Shown here: positions 41,719 to 50,076 of the stretch, piece after piece
How positions within the stretch are numbered: position 1 is the first letter of the stretch
Layout: every line of letters begins with the position of its first letter
Notes under the pieces: model-generated
The model's input: only the letters and a program-made list of their open reading frames with translations
Databases searched by the model: none
What the model was told of the DNA's origin: nothing
Source: Fundidesulfovibrio magnetotacticus
GTDB lineage: Bacteria > Desulfobacterota > Desulfovibrionia > Desulfovibrionales > Desulfovibrionaceae
DNA length: 64,000 bases
Assembly (NCBI RefSeq): GCF_013019105.1
Contig: NZ_BLTE01000001.1
Coordinates: 372,001 to 436,000, forward strand
Direction: 5' to 3'
Position numbers and translations under genes: made by a program

Positions 41719-42246
41719 TCACTCCTCCACCAGGGCCGGAACGGGCCAGAAGCGTTTGCCGGTCAGCTTGGCCTGCAGCCGGAAGATGCCCTCCATGAGG
41801 GCCTCGGGCCGGGGCGGGCAGCCGGGCACGTAGACGTCCACGGGAATGAGATTGTCCACGCCCTCCACCACGCCGTACTGCCCCGGGTACTTGAAGGGGC
41901 CGCCGGAGATGGCGCAGTTGCCCATGGCCAGCACGAACTTGGGGGCGGGCATCTGCTCGTAGAGGGTGACGAGCGCCGGGGCCATCTTGCGGGTGACCGT
42001 GCCCGCCACGATCATCAGGTCGCTCTGGCGGGGCGAGGGGCGAAACACCTCCGCGCCGAAGCGGGAGAGGTCGAAGCGGGGCATGGTCACGGCCATCATT
42101 TCGATGGCGCAGCAGGCCAGGCCGAAGGTCATGGGCCACAGGGACATGGCCCGGCAGAGGTCGAAGACCTGCCCCGGCAGCTTGAAGTCCAGCCTGGGAG
42201 GCAGAACCTCGTCGGAGCGCGGCGTTATCGGATGCGCCTGGGCCAT
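41719..42246 (-). CDS. nuoB: NADH-quinone oxidoreductase subunit B
   Basis: 175 residues carrying the N2 [4Fe-4S] cluster: tandem Cys in [12 protein letters not shown], Cys in [12 protein letters not shown] and Cys in [16 protein letters not shown]. Donates electrons to quinone at the interface with NuoD/NuoH. The start at MAQAHPI was chosen because it sits just inside the nuoA end (22-base overlap). Confidence 0.96.
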   Translation of the reverse strand: MAQAHPITPRSDEVLPPRLDFKLPGQVFDLCRAMSLWPMTFGLACCAIEMMAVTMPRFDLSRFGAEVFRPSPRQSDLMIVAGTVTRKMAPALVTLYEQMPAPKFVLAMGNCAISGGPFKYPGQYGVVEGVDNLIPVDVYVPGCPPRPEALMEGIFRLQAKLTGKRFWPVPALVEE

Positions 42247-42602
42247 GAGAACACCCCTTTTTTCTGGAAGTAGGCCATGGCGAGCCCCAGCACGGCCACG
42301 AAGGCCAGCACGGCCACGAAGGGCTCCCAGCCCGGGCTCTGGGGATAGCGCGCCGCCACCGGGAAGAGGTAGAGCACGTCCACGTCGAAGGAGAGGAAGA
42401 TGAGGGCGTAGAGGGCGTAGTTGATGCCGAACCGCGTCCAGGCCTGACCGCGCGGGATCATGCCGCACTCGTAGGGTTCGGCGAAGGCCCCGCCCCGGGT
42501 GCGCGGGGCCAGGAGCCACGACGCGCCCAAAGGCCCCGCCGCGAAGGCGACGCCCGCCGCGAGACAGAGAAAGACCGCCACGTTGAGCCAGCTGAAGACC
42601 AT
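42225..42602 (-). CDS. nuoA: NADH-quinone oxidoreductase subunit A
   Basis: 125 residues, three membrane helices. Family signature: [40 protein letters not shown]. First gene of the nuo operon; AGGTG lies 6 bases before the ATG. The 5' region is the AT-rich stretch 42603-42790. Confidence 0.95.
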   Translation of the reverse strand: MVFSWLNVAVFLCLAAGVAFAAGPLGASWLLAPRTRGGAFAEPYECGMIPRGQAWTRFGINYALYALIFLSFDVDVLYLFPVAARYPQSPGWEPFVAVLAFVAVLGLAMAYFQKKGVFSWPRRIR

Positions 42603-43009
42603 TGTTCACCTGCCAGCCGAAATTGTGCGAAACCTTACCAAGCCGTAACCAGCGTATGTCTGAACCGGCGATATTTGTCCAGAAAAAACAGTATTGTGTG
42701 CGTTTTTTCCCAATATGGAACCGCTTCGGTTGAGTATGCGCACCGCCAGAAACGCGTTTTCAATAGGCACTATCTATTGCTTTACAACAATCGATCGATG
42801 CCACCGCTTTCCCGTCCATGGGACAGGACGCCGCGCGTGGATGTCCGAAGACGCTCGGACGCCGCCCGAAGAGGCTCGGCGGCCCTTGGCGGGAGCCTTC
42901 GGGCGGCTGCTGCCGCTCGCAGGCCCGACAGGGCGCGGGGCGAGACATTCGCTGGCGGTACGCGAAGCCGGAAGCGGCGCGGCCCCCCGCCGGGCGCAAC
43001 GGCGCGCGC
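42603..43009 (-). other. nuo upstream region and histidine kinase 3' region; no gene seen
   Basis: 407 bases. The half next to nuoA (about 42603-42790) is much more AT-rich than its surroundings and carries two inverted repeats (42682-42709; CAATAG / CTATTG at 42761-42779), so it is probably the nuo control region. The other half (42800-43009) is GC-rich, with only short non-convincing open frames. Confidence 0.6.
42653..42709 (-). promoter_or_regulatory. Candidate nuo promoter with adjacent inverted repeat
   Basis: On the minus strand TGGACA (42681-42676) and CATACG (42658-42653) are spaced by 17 bases, about 50 bases before the nuoA ATG. Immediately upstream of the -35 is an 8-base inverted repeat, GAAAAAAC / GTTTTTTC (42682-42709, 12-base centre), further flanked by ATATT / AATAT. 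The -10 is weak, so an activator binding the repeat is plausible. Confidence 0.35.
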
Positions 43010-45586
43010 TCAGTCGGCGGAGTGGGAGGCGGAGGGGGCCGCCTCCAGGGGAAGGCGGATCACGAAGCGGCAGCCCTGACCGGGCTGGGAGAGCACGAAG
43101 ATGCTGCCGCGATGGGCCGAAACGATGAAGAAGGAGACCGAAAGCCCGAGCCCGGTGCCCTCCCCGGGCGGTTTGGTGCTGAAGAAGGGCTCGAAGGCCT
43201 TGCGCCGGACCTCTTCGCTCATGCCGGGTCCGTTGTCCTCCACTTCCAACACGGCCATGTCGGCCTCGCGGCGCAGTCGCAGCATCAGGCGCGGCGGAGC
43301 GCCCTGAGCCGGATGCGATCCCATGGCCTGGGCCGCGTTGCGCAGAAGGTTCAGGATCACCTGTTCGATCTCCATGGGCGAGCACGGCACCTTTGGCATG
43401 TCCGGTTCGTATTCGCGCACGATCTCGATCCTTTTGAAGTCGTACTTCTTTTTCAGATCGTAGTCCGTGGCGGCCAGCTCCAGGCTGTTCTCCAGCAGTT
43501 CCTCCAGGCTGGACGGGACGCCGGGCGACTGGGAGCGCCGCGAGAACCCCAGCATGTTTCCCACGATGCGCGCGGCACGCTCGCCGGATTGCCGGATGGA
43601 ATCCAGGAACTCCAGCACGCCCCGCAGGCGGAAATAGTCCTGCATGGCGGCGAGATCCACGCCCGCCTCCCGGGCCGCGGCCTTGTTGGCGGCCAGCTCC
43701 GGGGAGAGCCTGCGCCGGATGTTCTGCACGCCCTGAAGGATGCCGCCCAGGGGGTTGTTGATCTCGTGGGCCATGCCCGCCGCAAGGCCGCCCACGCTCA
43801 TCATCTTCTCGGTCTGGACCATCATCTCTTCCAGGCGCAGCTTGTGGGTCACGTCGTCCACGCGCAGCACCGCGCCCTGTTCGCCGTCGGTGAGCAGGGG
43901 GTAGACCATCACGTCGTAAAAGCGCGGCTGGCCGCCGTCTTCCGGGCGCACGGTCTCCACCAGGAGCCTGCGCTCTCCCTGGGCGCTCTCCAGGGCGGGG
44001 CGGGCCTCCCGGTCCAGCCAGTCGCAGACCCGGGAGAGCGGGCTGCCCAGGGCCTTGGGGGCCTCCTGCCCGCAGAGTTCCCCGGCGCCCTTGTTCCAGT
44101 GGGTCACCATGCCCCTGGCGTCCAGGCCGATGATGGCCGAGGGCATGGACTCCAGGATGTTGTTGAAGAGGTTGCGCGTCTCGCGCAACGTGCGCTCGAT
44201 GGCCTTGTAGTCCGTGACGTCGCGGATGGACTCGATGGCCCCGACCACCTCGCCCCGGCTGTCGTAGAGAGGCGCGGCCACGCCCCAGAGGGCCGTGGGC
44301 ACGCCGCGCACGGGGGCGGTGGTTTCGGCCACCACGCGGTCGCCCACGCTGCGCACGAAGTCGTATTCGCGCCTCACCTGCTCGTCGGGGAGAAACACCA
44401 GATCGATGAGCATGGGGCGGCGCTTGCCGTAGATGGGCAGGGAGTATTCGTGGTCGCCCTTGCCGAGCATGTCGGCGGCCTTGACCCCGCTCATCTCTTC
44501 CATGGCCCTGTTCCAGGCGATCACCCGCCCCTGCCGGTCGATGACGAACGTGGCGTCGGGGGCGAAGTTGAAGATCTCGGAGGCGCGCTGTTCCGATTCG
44601 CGCAGGGCCTCCTCGGCCTGTTTGCGGGTGGTGATGTCGCGGAAGATGCCCTCCACGCCCAGCACCTCGCCCTCATCGTCGCGGTAGAAGGCGCTGCTGG
44701 TGGAGACAACCACGGGGGAGCCGTCCTTGCGCACCAGGGTGACCTCGTAGTCGCGCACCTCGCCTGTTCGCGCCAGGGTGGCAAGAAAGTTGTCGCGTTC
44801 ATGGGGGTGGGCGTAGAAGCTCGAGGCGCTGCGGCCGAGCATCTCTTCCACCGAGGCGTAGCCCAGGAGACTGGCCCCGGAGGGGCTGAACATCACGAGC
44901 GATCCGCCTTTGTCGGTGCGGTAGTAGACGTCGGAGATGTTGTCGAGCACGGAGCGGTAGCGGGCCTCGCTTTCACGCAGGGCCTCCTCGTCGTGTCGGC
45001 GCTGGGTGATGTCGCGCCCGGAGACGATGGCCACGTCGCGTCCGTCCAGGATGGCCCGGCGGATGGAAACCTCCAGCCAGAAGAGCAGGCCGTCCCTGGT
45101 CCTGGCCCTCCAGGGGGTCACCACGGTCTCACCGGCGGCGGCGCGGCGCAGGAGCGCCTGGGCCCCGGCCTGCGTGTAGGGGGCTTCGCCGGAGCTGAGC
45201 TGTTCCACGCTTCGGGAAAGCATCTCGTCGCGGGCGTAGCCGTAGGTGTCCAGTGCGCGGCGGTTCACGTCGAGGATGGCACCGTCGGAAACGTCGAGGA
45301 TGAAGAGCACGTCGCTCACGGAATCGAAGATGGTGCGGAAGCGTTCCCGGCTGTCCTCGATCTCGGCCAGGTGGGCCTTCACGCGTTCGTCTCCGCGCCG
45401 GATCACCACGAGGATCAGCGCCGCCGAGAGGGAGACGAAGAACCACCCCTTGAGCGTCTGCGCCCAGTGCAGGCCATCGGGCGAGCCGGAAAAGAGCGAA
45501 CTGACGACCGCGTCGGAGAACACGATCCAGAGCACGCTCAGGATCAGATACATCAAGGCGACTTTCGCGGCCCGAGACTGGATCAT
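43010..45586 (-). CDS. PAS-domain sensor histidine kinase (4 PAS)
   Basis: 858 residues. The start MIQSRAAK has GGAAGG about 10 bases upstream. Two membrane helices (about 8-30 and 48-66) flank a short periplasmic loop, then four PAS domains (about 80-195, 205-325, 335-460, 470-585), each ending in the typical RDIT/DVT motif. The HisKA H-box is MAHEINNPLGG with phosphoacceptor H607; the ATPase domain has N-box NLLRNAAQA, G1 VEDNGPGM, and G2 GTGLGLS. All catalytic motifs are intact. No response regulator is adjacent, so it is an orphan kinase here. It lies downstream of the SulP gene, 198 bases away with a hairpin in between. The PAS ligands are unknown. Confidence 0.92.
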   Translation of the reverse strand: MIQSRAAKVALMYLILSVLWIVFSDAVVSSLFSGSPDGLHWAQTLKGWFFVSLSAALILVVIRRGDERVKAHLAEIEDSRERFRTIFDSVSDVLFILDVSDGAILDVNRRALDTYGYARDEMLSRSVEQLSSGEAPYTQAGAQALLRRAAAGETVVTPWRARTRDGLLFWLEVSIRRAILDGRDVAIVSGRDITQRRHDEEALRESEARYRSVLDNISDVYYRTDKGGSLVMFSPSGASLLGYASVEEMLGRSASSFYAHPHERDNFLATLARTGEVRDYEVTLVRKDGSPVVVSTSSAFYRDDEGEVLGVEGIFRDITTRKQAEEALRESEQRASEIFNFAPDATFVIDRQGRVIAWNRAMEEMSGVKAADMLGKGDHEYSLPIYGKRRPMLIDLVFLPDEQVRREYDFVRSVGDRVVAETTAPVRGVPTALWGVAAPLYDSRGEVVGAIESIRDVTDYKAIERTLRETRNLFNNILESMPSAIIGLDARGMVTHWNKGAGELCGQEAPKALGSPLSRVCDWLDREARPALESAQGERRLLVETVRPEDGGQPRFYDVMVYPLLTDGEQGAVLRVDDVTHKLRLEEMMVQTEKMMSVGGLAAGMAHEINNPLGGILQGVQNIRRRLSPELAANKAAAREAGVDLAAMQDYFRLRGVLEFLDSIRQSGERAARIVGNMLGFSRRSQSPGVPSSLEELLENSLELAATDYDLKKKYDFKRIEIVREYEPDMPKVPCSPMEIEQVILNLLRNAAQAMGSHPAQGAPPRLMLRLRREADMAVLEVEDNGPGMSEEVRRKAFEPFFSTKPPGEGTGLGLSVSFFIVSAHRGSIFVLSQPGQGCRFVIRLPLEAAPSASHSAD

Positions 45587-45741
45587 CCGGAGACCTTCCA
45601 CGTTTCCATACCTGTAGCGTGTAGCGGGCGCGAAGACAACACGCGCGGTGATCATCGGGAAAGGATTCATGCCGAAACGGCGGCGAACGGGTTCGCGCGG
45701 ACGCTGATTCCGGGGCGAATCCCTGCGCGCCGCCATCCGTG

Positions 45742-45776
45742 GTGTCCGGCCTCCCCCGCGCGGGGAGGCCGGACAC
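45742..45776 (-). terminator. Strong hairpin after the SulP gene
   Basis: A perfect 15-base-pair stem (GTGTCCGGCCTCCCC / GGGGAGGCCGGACAC) with a 5-base loop begins 8 bases after the SulP stop on the minus strand. No T-run follows, so termination may need Rho or be partial. Confidence 0.6.
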
Positions 45777-45783
45777 ACGTGCG

Positions 45784-47532
45784 TCAGATCCTGTAGGGCA
45801 CCTTTTCGGCGGCCTGGATGGCCTCGATGACGCTGTTGTAGAGGTGGTCCGGCCCGATGAGGTCGTCGGTGCCGAAGCGGTGCATGGTGGTCAGGAAGTG
45901 GGGGCGCGCGCCCACCAGGAAGAGTTCGATCTTGCGGTGGCGGCATTTGCGGATGAACCCCTCCAGGGCGTTGACGCCCGTGGAGTCGATGGTGGGCGTG
46001 TGGGTCACGTCCAGGATGAACACCCGGGGCTTGCCCTTCACCACGTCCAGGATGTCCTGGAAGCGGTCCGCGATGCCGAAGAAGAAAGGCCCGTCGATCT
46101 CGTAGACCTGGATGGAGTCGTCCCCGGCCACGTTGCCGCTGGGCAGCGGGCAGGATTCGTAGTCTCCCGGTCCGTCGGAGCGCCCGGCGAGGCTCATGGG
46201 GGCCTCGTCCTCCTCCTTGTCGTTGCCGGGGAGCTTCCAGGTGCTGATCTCGGTAAGTTCGCTCATGCGGCGCATGAAGAGCAGAGAGGCCAGCAGCACG
46301 CCCACGTACACGGCCACGGTGAGGTCCACCAGCACGGTGAGCGAGAACGTGGCCAGCAACACCGACACGTCGGAGCGCGGGGCCTTGAGGAGCCTTGCGA
46401 AGCGGCGGTATTCGCTCATGTCGAAGGCCACCACCAGGAGCACGGCGGCCAGGCTCGCCAGGGGGATGGCCGAGGCCAGGGGCGCGGCGAAGAGCACGAA
46501 GAGCACCAGTGTCAAGGCGTGCACGCAGCCCGCCACGGGCGAGACCGCGCCGCTCTTGATGCTGGTCACCGTGCGGGCGATGGCCCCGGTGGCCGGAATG
46601 CCCCCGAAGAGCACGGAGGCGATGTTGGCCGTGCCCTGGGCCATGAGCTCGGCCGAGGAGTCGTGGCGGTCGCCGGTCATTCCGTCGGCCACCACGCAGC
46701 ACAGCAGCGACTCGATGCCCGCCAGCAGGGCGATGGTCATGGCGTCGGGCATGAGCCCCTTCACGGAGGACCAGTCCAGCGTGGGCGGCGTGAAGGCGGG
46801 CAGCGCGGAGGGGATGCCCCCGAAGCGGGTGCCGATGGTCTCCACGGGCAGGAAGAAGGCGGCGGCGGTCACCGCGCCCACGGCCACGCCGAACACCGGG
46901 GCCGGGATGATGGGGAAGAAGCGCCGGGCCAGCAGGATGGCCCCCAGGGAGACCAGCCCGATGGCCGAGGTGGCGGGGTCCACCTTGTCCAGGGAGGAGG
47001 CCAGCAGGGCCACCTTGGGCAGGAACTCCGAGGGCACGTGCGCGAGCTTCATGCCGAAGAACTCGGTGAGCTGGCTGAAGAAGATGAGCACCGCGATGCC
47101 GCTGGTGAAGCCGGTGGTCACGGGATAGGGGATGAACTTGATGAGCTTGCCCAGGCGGGCCGCGCCCATGAGCAGGAGCATGGCCCCGGCCAGGAGGGTG
47201 GTCAGCACCAGGCCGTCGTAGCCGTGCCGGTCCACCACGCCCGCGATGATCACCACGAACGCGCCCGTCGGCCCGCCCACGGCGAAGCGCGATCCGCCCA
47301 GGAAGGAGATCAGAAAGCCCGCGACGATGGCCGTGAAAATGCCCCGCTCGGGGGGCACGTGGGAGGCGATGGCGAAGGCCATGGCCAGGGGCAGGGCCAC
47401 CACGCCCACGGTGAGCCCGGCCAGCACGTCCTTGGTAAGATCCCTGAGGCCCAGACCCCTGCGCAACACCCGGAACAGCTTGGGCACGGGCCAGCCTGTG
47501 GCCTCGCGCCCCGCGAAAGATGCCTCTTCCAA
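45784..47532 (-). CDS. SulP family anion transporter with STAS domain
   Basis: 582 residues from a TTG start with GGGGAGAGG upstream. The N-terminal ~430 residues form the SulP membrane domain (DVLAGLTVGVVALPLAMAFAIASHVPPERGIFTAIVAGFLISFLGGSRFAVGGPTGAFVVI is diagnostic). A linker and a C-terminal STAS domain (about 470-582, with VFILDVTHTPTIDSTGVNALEGF) follow. SulP proteins carry sulfate, bicarbonate, or dicarboxylates. Sulfate uptake would suit a sulfate reducer, but bicarbonate cannot be excluded. It is 206 bases downstream of otsA in the same direction, with an AT-rich stretch in between that may hold its own promoter. Confidence 0.9.
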   Translation of the reverse strand: MEEASFAGREATGWPVPKLFRVLRRGLGLRDLTKDVLAGLTVGVVALPLAMAFAIASHVPPERGIFTAIVAGFLISFLGGSRFAVGGPTGAFVVIIAGVVDRHGYDGLVLTTLLAGAMLLLMGAARLGKLIKFIPYPVTTGFTSGIAVLIFFSQLTEFFGMKLAHVPSEFLPKVALLASSLDKVDPATSAIGLVSLGAILLARRFFPIIPAPVFGVAVGAVTAAAFFLPVETIGTRFGGIPSALPAFTPPTLDWSSVKGLMPDAMTIALLAGIESLLCCVVADGMTGDRHDSSAELMAQGTANIASVLFGGIPATGAIARTVTSIKSGAVSPVAGCVHALTLVLFVLFAAPLASAIPLASLAAVLLVVAFDMSEYRRFARLLKAPRSDVSVLLATFSLTVLVDLTVAVYVGVLLASLLFMRRMSELTEISTWKLPGNDKEEDEAPMSLAGRSDGPGDYESCPLPSGNVAGDDSIQVYEIDGPFFFGIADRFQDILDVVKGKPRVFILDVTHTPTIDSTGVNALEGFIRKCRHRKIELFLVGARPHFLTTMHRFGTDDLIGPDHLYNSVIEAIQAAEKVPYRI

Positions 47533-47738
47533 AGCCCTCTCCCCTTTTGCCAGATAAAAAACACTGCAAATCTGAGCAGTTACAAATTGAAAAGCTTGCG
47601 AAATGCGTTTGCGACGCTACGCCCTTTCCCAGGGGATTCAAGCAAAAAATGTTGCACCTCCGCGCCGCGTGCGGGGGCTTCACCACCGCGCCGACATGCG
47701 GCGCGGCGGGGGTCTCTTCAAGGGGCGGGGGCGGGCGA

Positions 47739-49274
47739 TCAGGGGGTGGGCGTTTCGTCCAGGCTCCAGGGTTCATCCCAGGGCGGACCCATGCGATCCT
47801 GCACGGTGAGGTAGAAGTCGCCGTCCTTGGTGGGGAAGTCGCCCAGGCGCTTGGAGAAAGCGGCCATGAGGAAGGAATCGACCCATTGGAACACGTCGAA
47901 GCGCCGCAGGATGTCGCGCAAGGCGCGCATGTGCCTGCGCCTGACGGCCGCCGGGGTGTCCATGGCCTCGCGGATGGCCCGGGCCACCCCTTCCACGTCG
48001 AAGGGATTGATCATCGCAGCGTGGCGGTGGAACTCCATGGCCGCGCCGGCGAATTCGCTCAGGCAGAGCGTGCCGGTGAGCGCGGCGTTGCAGGCCACGT
48101 ATTCCTTGGCCACCAGGTTCATGCCGTCGCCCAGGCTGGTGACGAGGCACATGTCGGCGGCCATGTAGTAGGTGATGAGCTCCTCGCGGGGCAGGTTGCG
48201 GTAGATGTAGTTCACCGGAGTCCAACCCGGCGTGGCGAAGCGGCCGTTGATGCCGCTGACCAGGCGTTCGACCTGCGCGAGCATGTCGCGGTACATGGGC
48301 ACCTCCTCGCGGCTGGGAACGGTCACCTGGATCAGGCAGACCTTCCCGTGCAGCTCCGGCGAGGATTCCAACAGATGAGCGAAGGCGTTGAGCCGCTCGG
48401 GGATGCCCTTGGAATAGTCCAGCCGGTCCGCGCCGAAGAGCACGAAGCGGTTGCCGAATGCCTCGCGAAGCTTCCTTGCTGCGGCGACCGCCTCCTGGCG
48501 CGCGGCGTCGCGGACGAAGCTCTGGAAATCGATGCTGATGGGGAACCCGCCGATCCTTGTCTGACGCCCCCTGGAGGACACGGAGACGACCTGCCCCCTG
48601 CCCTTTCGTCTGCTGCCAGGGTAGAGGCGGCGGACGGACTCCGCGAAATTCACGCGGTCCTTGAGGGTCTGGAAGCCCACCAGGTCGAACTCCAGGAGGG
48701 CGTCCACCACCTGCCGCCTCCAGGGCAGGCGCAGGAAAATGTCCGCCGGGGGGAAGGGGATGTGCAGAAAAAAGCCCACGCGGAAGCTCTTGCCCATCTC
48801 CTTGAGCTGCTTGGCCATGAGCATGAGGTGGTAGTCGTGCACCCAGATGAAGTCGTCCGGGCGACCGGCCGCGGCCACGGCCGCCGAGAATTTGGCGTTT
48901 GCCCGGCGGTAGGCCTCCCAATAGGTGGGCAGAAAGTTGCACGGCAGCATGAACTCGTGGAACAGGGGCCACACGATCTCGTTGGAAAAGCCCTGGTAGA
49001 AACCGGCGACGTCTGCGTCGTCCAGTTCCACCGGGCGCAGCAGATACCCGGCGTCCTTGGAGAACTGGCGGCACACGGCGTTGAGCCCCGGCCCCGTGGC
49101 GCCGGGCCAGCCCACCCACAGGCCGCCTCTGTCGCGCAGCACCGGGGCTAGGGCGGTCACCAGCCCTCCCGCGCCCTGCCGGATGCGGAGCTTCCCCTCC
49201 TCGTGCGTCACCCGCACGGGAAGGCGATTGGACACGACGATGAGCCGCCTGGCGTCATGTGTTGACTGTTCCAC
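47739..49274 (-). CDS. otsA: Trehalose-6-phosphate synthase
   Basis: 511 residues, GT20 glycosyltransferase that joins UDP-glucose and glucose-6-phosphate. Motifs: SNRLPVRV, GGLVTAL, WVGWPGA, FIWVHDYHLMLMAKQLK, FFLHIPFPP, GADRLDYSKGIPERL, and SLGDGMNLVAKEYVA. The sugar-donor site is therefore intact. The C-terminus is short. Glucosylglycerol-phosphate synthase belongs to the same family, but the otsB neighbour favours trehalose. Overlaps otsB by 20 bases. Confidence 0.92.
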   Translation of the reverse strand: MEQSTHDARRLIVVSNRLPVRVTHEEGKLRIRQGAGGLVTALAPVLRDRGGLWVGWPGATGPGLNAVCRQFSKDAGYLLRPVELDDADVAGFYQGFSNEIVWPLFHEFMLPCNFLPTYWEAYRRANAKFSAAVAAAGRPDDFIWVHDYHLMLMAKQLKEMGKSFRVGFFLHIPFPPADIFLRLPWRRQVVDALLEFDLVGFQTLKDRVNFAESVRRLYPGSRRKGRGQVVSVSSRGRQTRIGGFPISIDFQSFVRDAARQEAVAAARKLREAFGNRFVLFGADRLDYSKGIPERLNAFAHLLESSPELHGKVCLIQVTVPSREEVPMYRDMLAQVERLVSGINGRFATPGWTPVNYIYRNLPREELITYYMAADMCLVTSLGDGMNLVAKEYVACNAALTGTLCLSEFAGAAMEFHRHAAMINPFDVEGVARAIREAMDTPAAVRRRHMRALRDILRRFDVFQWVDSFLMAAFSKRLGDFPTKDGDFYLTVQDRMGPPWDEPWSLDETPTP

Positions 49275-50076
49275 CGAGCATCCTCCTTTGCATCCCGAGG
49301 GAGGCCGCGAAGCGCCCCAGCAGGATAAGCAGTTCCTGGGGCGCGCCGATGCGGTAGGCGGCCCGCGACGGACGCGGCCGTTCGTTCACCAGCACCCCGA
49401 TGCCGCGCCCCTCCAGCGCGCGGAAGGCGTCCTCGTCGGTCTTGTCGTCTCCGAGGTACAGGACCAGGGCCCCGGGATTCTCCTGGAGCAGCGCCTTCAC
49501 GGCCGTGCCCTTGTCCACTCCGGGCAGCCTGAGCTCCAATCCTCCGTCGAAGGCGTGAAGCTGGAACCCGGCCTCGTCGGCCAGACCGCGTAGCGGGGAC
49601 TTCAGGCGCGCCTCAAGGGCATCACGCTCAACCGGGGACAGGCCGCGCCAGTGTACGGCCAGGCCGCAGGGCTTGCGCTCCGCCAGGGCGGGATCTCCGA
49701 TCAGAGCCTCGGCGCGCTCCAGGGCAAGTGTCTGGGCGGCGTCCAGGAGTTCGAGCCTGGGCTCCATGCCGGGAAGCGCGCGTTGCGCCCCGTGGCAGCC
49801 CCAGATCTCCGGGGTGGGGTGAATGCCCAGCAGCCTCGCCAATTCCCCGGCCTCCCGGCCGCTTACGAGCACCATGCGGCTGGGACCGGCGGGGGGGAGG
49901 CGCTCCAGCACGTCGCGTACGCCCGCGTAAGGTTGGGCGTGATCTCGCGCGGGCCGGAAGGGGGCGAGAGTGCCGTCGTAGTCCAGGGCCAGGATCCAGG
50001 TTCTGCGGCCGGAAAGGGCCTCCACCATCTCCGGCGCTTCCAACAGGTGCCGCAGACCGGGCAGTTGAACGCTCAT
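49255..50076 (-). CDS. otsB: Trehalose-6-phosphate phosphatase
   Basis: 273 residues, HAD-superfamily phosphatase. The nucleophile motif is LALDYDGTLAPF, with LVSGREAGEL, the substrate-cap segment GLAVHWRG, and the acidic metal motif GDDKTDEDAFRAL. It removes phosphate from the OtsA product. Its start overlaps the treS-mak stop by 4 bases and its end overlaps otsA, making a tight three-gene unit. Confidence 0.92.
   Translation of the reverse strand: MSVQLPGLRHLLEAPEMVEALSGRRTWILALDYDGTLAPFRPARDHAQPYAGVRDVLERLPPAGPSRMVLVSGREAGELARLLGIHPTPEIWGCHGAQRALPGMEPRLELLDAAQTLALERAEALIGDPALAERKPCGLAVHWRGLSPVERDALEARLKSPLRGLADEAGFQLHAFDGGLELRLPGVDKGTAVKALLQENPGALVLYLGDDKTDEDAFRALEGRGIGVLVNERPRPSRAAYRIGAPQELLILLGRFAASLGMQRRMLGGTVNT

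Noticed and set aside
42603-43009. FNR or Rex operator upstream of nuoA
   Set aside because: No TTGAT-N4-ATCAA and no TTGTGAA-N6-TTCACAA match; a TTGTGCGAAA stretch lacks a second half-site.
42694-43128. 144-codon plus-strand frame between nuoA and the kinase gene
   Set aside because: Runs into the antisense of the kinase gene and is Arg/Ala/Gly low complexity; no start context.
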